From the NCBI RefSeq assembly GCF_000003815.2, contig NC_049979.1:28824249-28888248 (forward strand): 64,000 nucleotides of DNA. Direction: 5' to 3'. The notes under the pieces were generated by a model. That model searched no databases. It worked only from the letters and a program-made list of their open reading frames with translations, and had not been told where the DNA came from. How positions within the stretch are numbered: position 1 is the stretch's first letter; each line of letters opens with the position of its first letter. A program made the position numbers and the translations under genes. Shown piece after piece: positions 63,351 through 64,000 of this stretch. The stretch comes from Branchiostoma floridae (Eukaryota; Chordata; Leptocardii; Amphioxiformes; Branchiostomatidae).

Positions 63351-64000
63351 CTATCAATTCACTTCAGACCGGGAGCACTAAACTTCAACCCGGTAAGGCT
63401 TAGGTCACATTTCCAAAAAATGGCCCGGCCAGGGTGTTTGAAAAAATAAATCGAAATGTATACCTAGAAATATACACAAATTATGTCCATGTCCATTTTA
63501 TGTAGACTTTTCTGTAGTTTGCTGTCTTTTATATCTTTTTTTTCCTCACGAAAGCTACTCGGCCGGGCCCCGCGAAATGTGATCTAAGCCTAAGTTACAT
63601 ACAAGCTATCAATTCACTTTAGGCCGGGAGCACCAAAGTTTCAACCCGGTACAAACTATCAATTCACTTTAGGCCGGGAGCACCAAAGCTTCAACCGGGT
63701 AAGTTACATACAAACTATCAATTCACTTTAGGCCGGGAGCACCAAAGCTTCAACCCGGTAAGTTACATACAAACTATCAATTCACTTTAGGCCGGGAGCA
63801 CCAAAGCTTCAACCCGGTACAAACTATCAATTCATTTTAGGCCGGGAGCACCAAAGCTTCAACCCGGTACAAAGTTGCAATTCACTTTAGTCCGAGAGCA
63901 CCAAAGCTTCAACCCGGTAAGTTACATACAAACTATCAATTCACTTTAGGCCGGGAGCACCAAAGCTTCAACCCGGTACAAACTTGCAATTCACTTTAGG
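63341..64000. repeat. 50/59-bp tandem satellite array, running off the window
   Basis: Monomers contain CTATCAATTCACTTTAGG, CCGGGAGCACCAAAGCTT and CAACCCGGTA. Successive AGGCCGGG anchors are 50, 59, 59, 50, 50, 59 and 50 bp apart (63621 to 63998). The longer form carries an extra AGTTACATA. The first monomer is separated from the rest by the MITE at 63397-63590. The array continues past the end of the window. Confidence 0.92.
63397..63590. mobile_element. MITE with TIR family TAGGTCACATTTCC, copy 3, in satellite
   Basis: A 194-bp element, GGCTTAGGTCACATTTCC ... AAATGTGATCTAAGCC, flanked by TAA at 63394-63396 and 63591-63593. The uninterrupted satellite reads GGTAAGTTACATA at this point, so TAA is a true 3-bp target duplication, as in PIF/Harbinger MITEs. 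Confidence 0.87.

Noticed and set aside
63600-64000. CRISPR-like array
   Set aside because: The repeats are contiguous monomers with no unique spacers, in animal DNA.

Overview
The window is animal nuclear DNA: multi-exon genes with GT-AG introns, long introns full of small inverted-repeat transposons, non-LTR and Penelope-like retroelement debris, microsatellites and one 100-base assembly gap (40224-40323). The gene set (a CMP-sialic acid hydroxylase with a membrane tail, patched-domain RND proteins, an animal FAS-like polyketide synthase, a calmodulin-like protein) and the repeat style fit an invertebrate deuterostome, most likely a lancelet (Branchiostoma). The organism is inferred, not proven.

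Layout. 1-3.4 kb: repeats, including a palindromic Penelope-like element whose arms each carry a hammerhead-ribozyme core, and a MITE with a clear 9-bp target duplication. 3.5-11.5 kb (+): a CMAH-like gene in about 15 exons, with a C-terminal membrane anchor but also apparent frame breaks. 14.9-18.1 kb and 22.0-25.1 kb (-): two tandem two-exon patched-domain (PTCHD3-like) genes; the second has lost the acidic pair of the first RND half. 25.9 kb and 29.8 kb (+): two near-identical copies of a PKS first exon. 30.0-46.5 kb: a 16.5-kb intron made largely of transposons. 46.5-57.5 kb (+): the rest of the PKS, about 3113 residues, ordered KS-AT-DH-pseudoKR-degenerate ER-KR-ACP-TE-condensation(C)-PH-like. 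59.7-61.1 kb (+): an EF-hand gene interrupted by a 4-bp tandem duplication. 61.7-64 kb: LINE fragments and a 50/59-bp tandem array, one copy of which is split by a MITE.

The main candidate for something new is the PKS. It has intact KS, AT, DH, KR, ACP and TE residues, then an NRPS-type condensation domain after the thioesterase and a PH-like tail. It starts about 0.8 kb from, and divergent to, two RND/patched-type membrane proteins. PKS, thioesterase, condensation-type acyltransferase and RND lipid exporter is the same parts list as mycobacterial PKS/Pap/MmpL lipid loci. I propose, as inference only, that this is a metazoan lipid-polyketide synthesis, acyl-transfer and transport locus. No tRNA, rRNA or CRISPR was seen.
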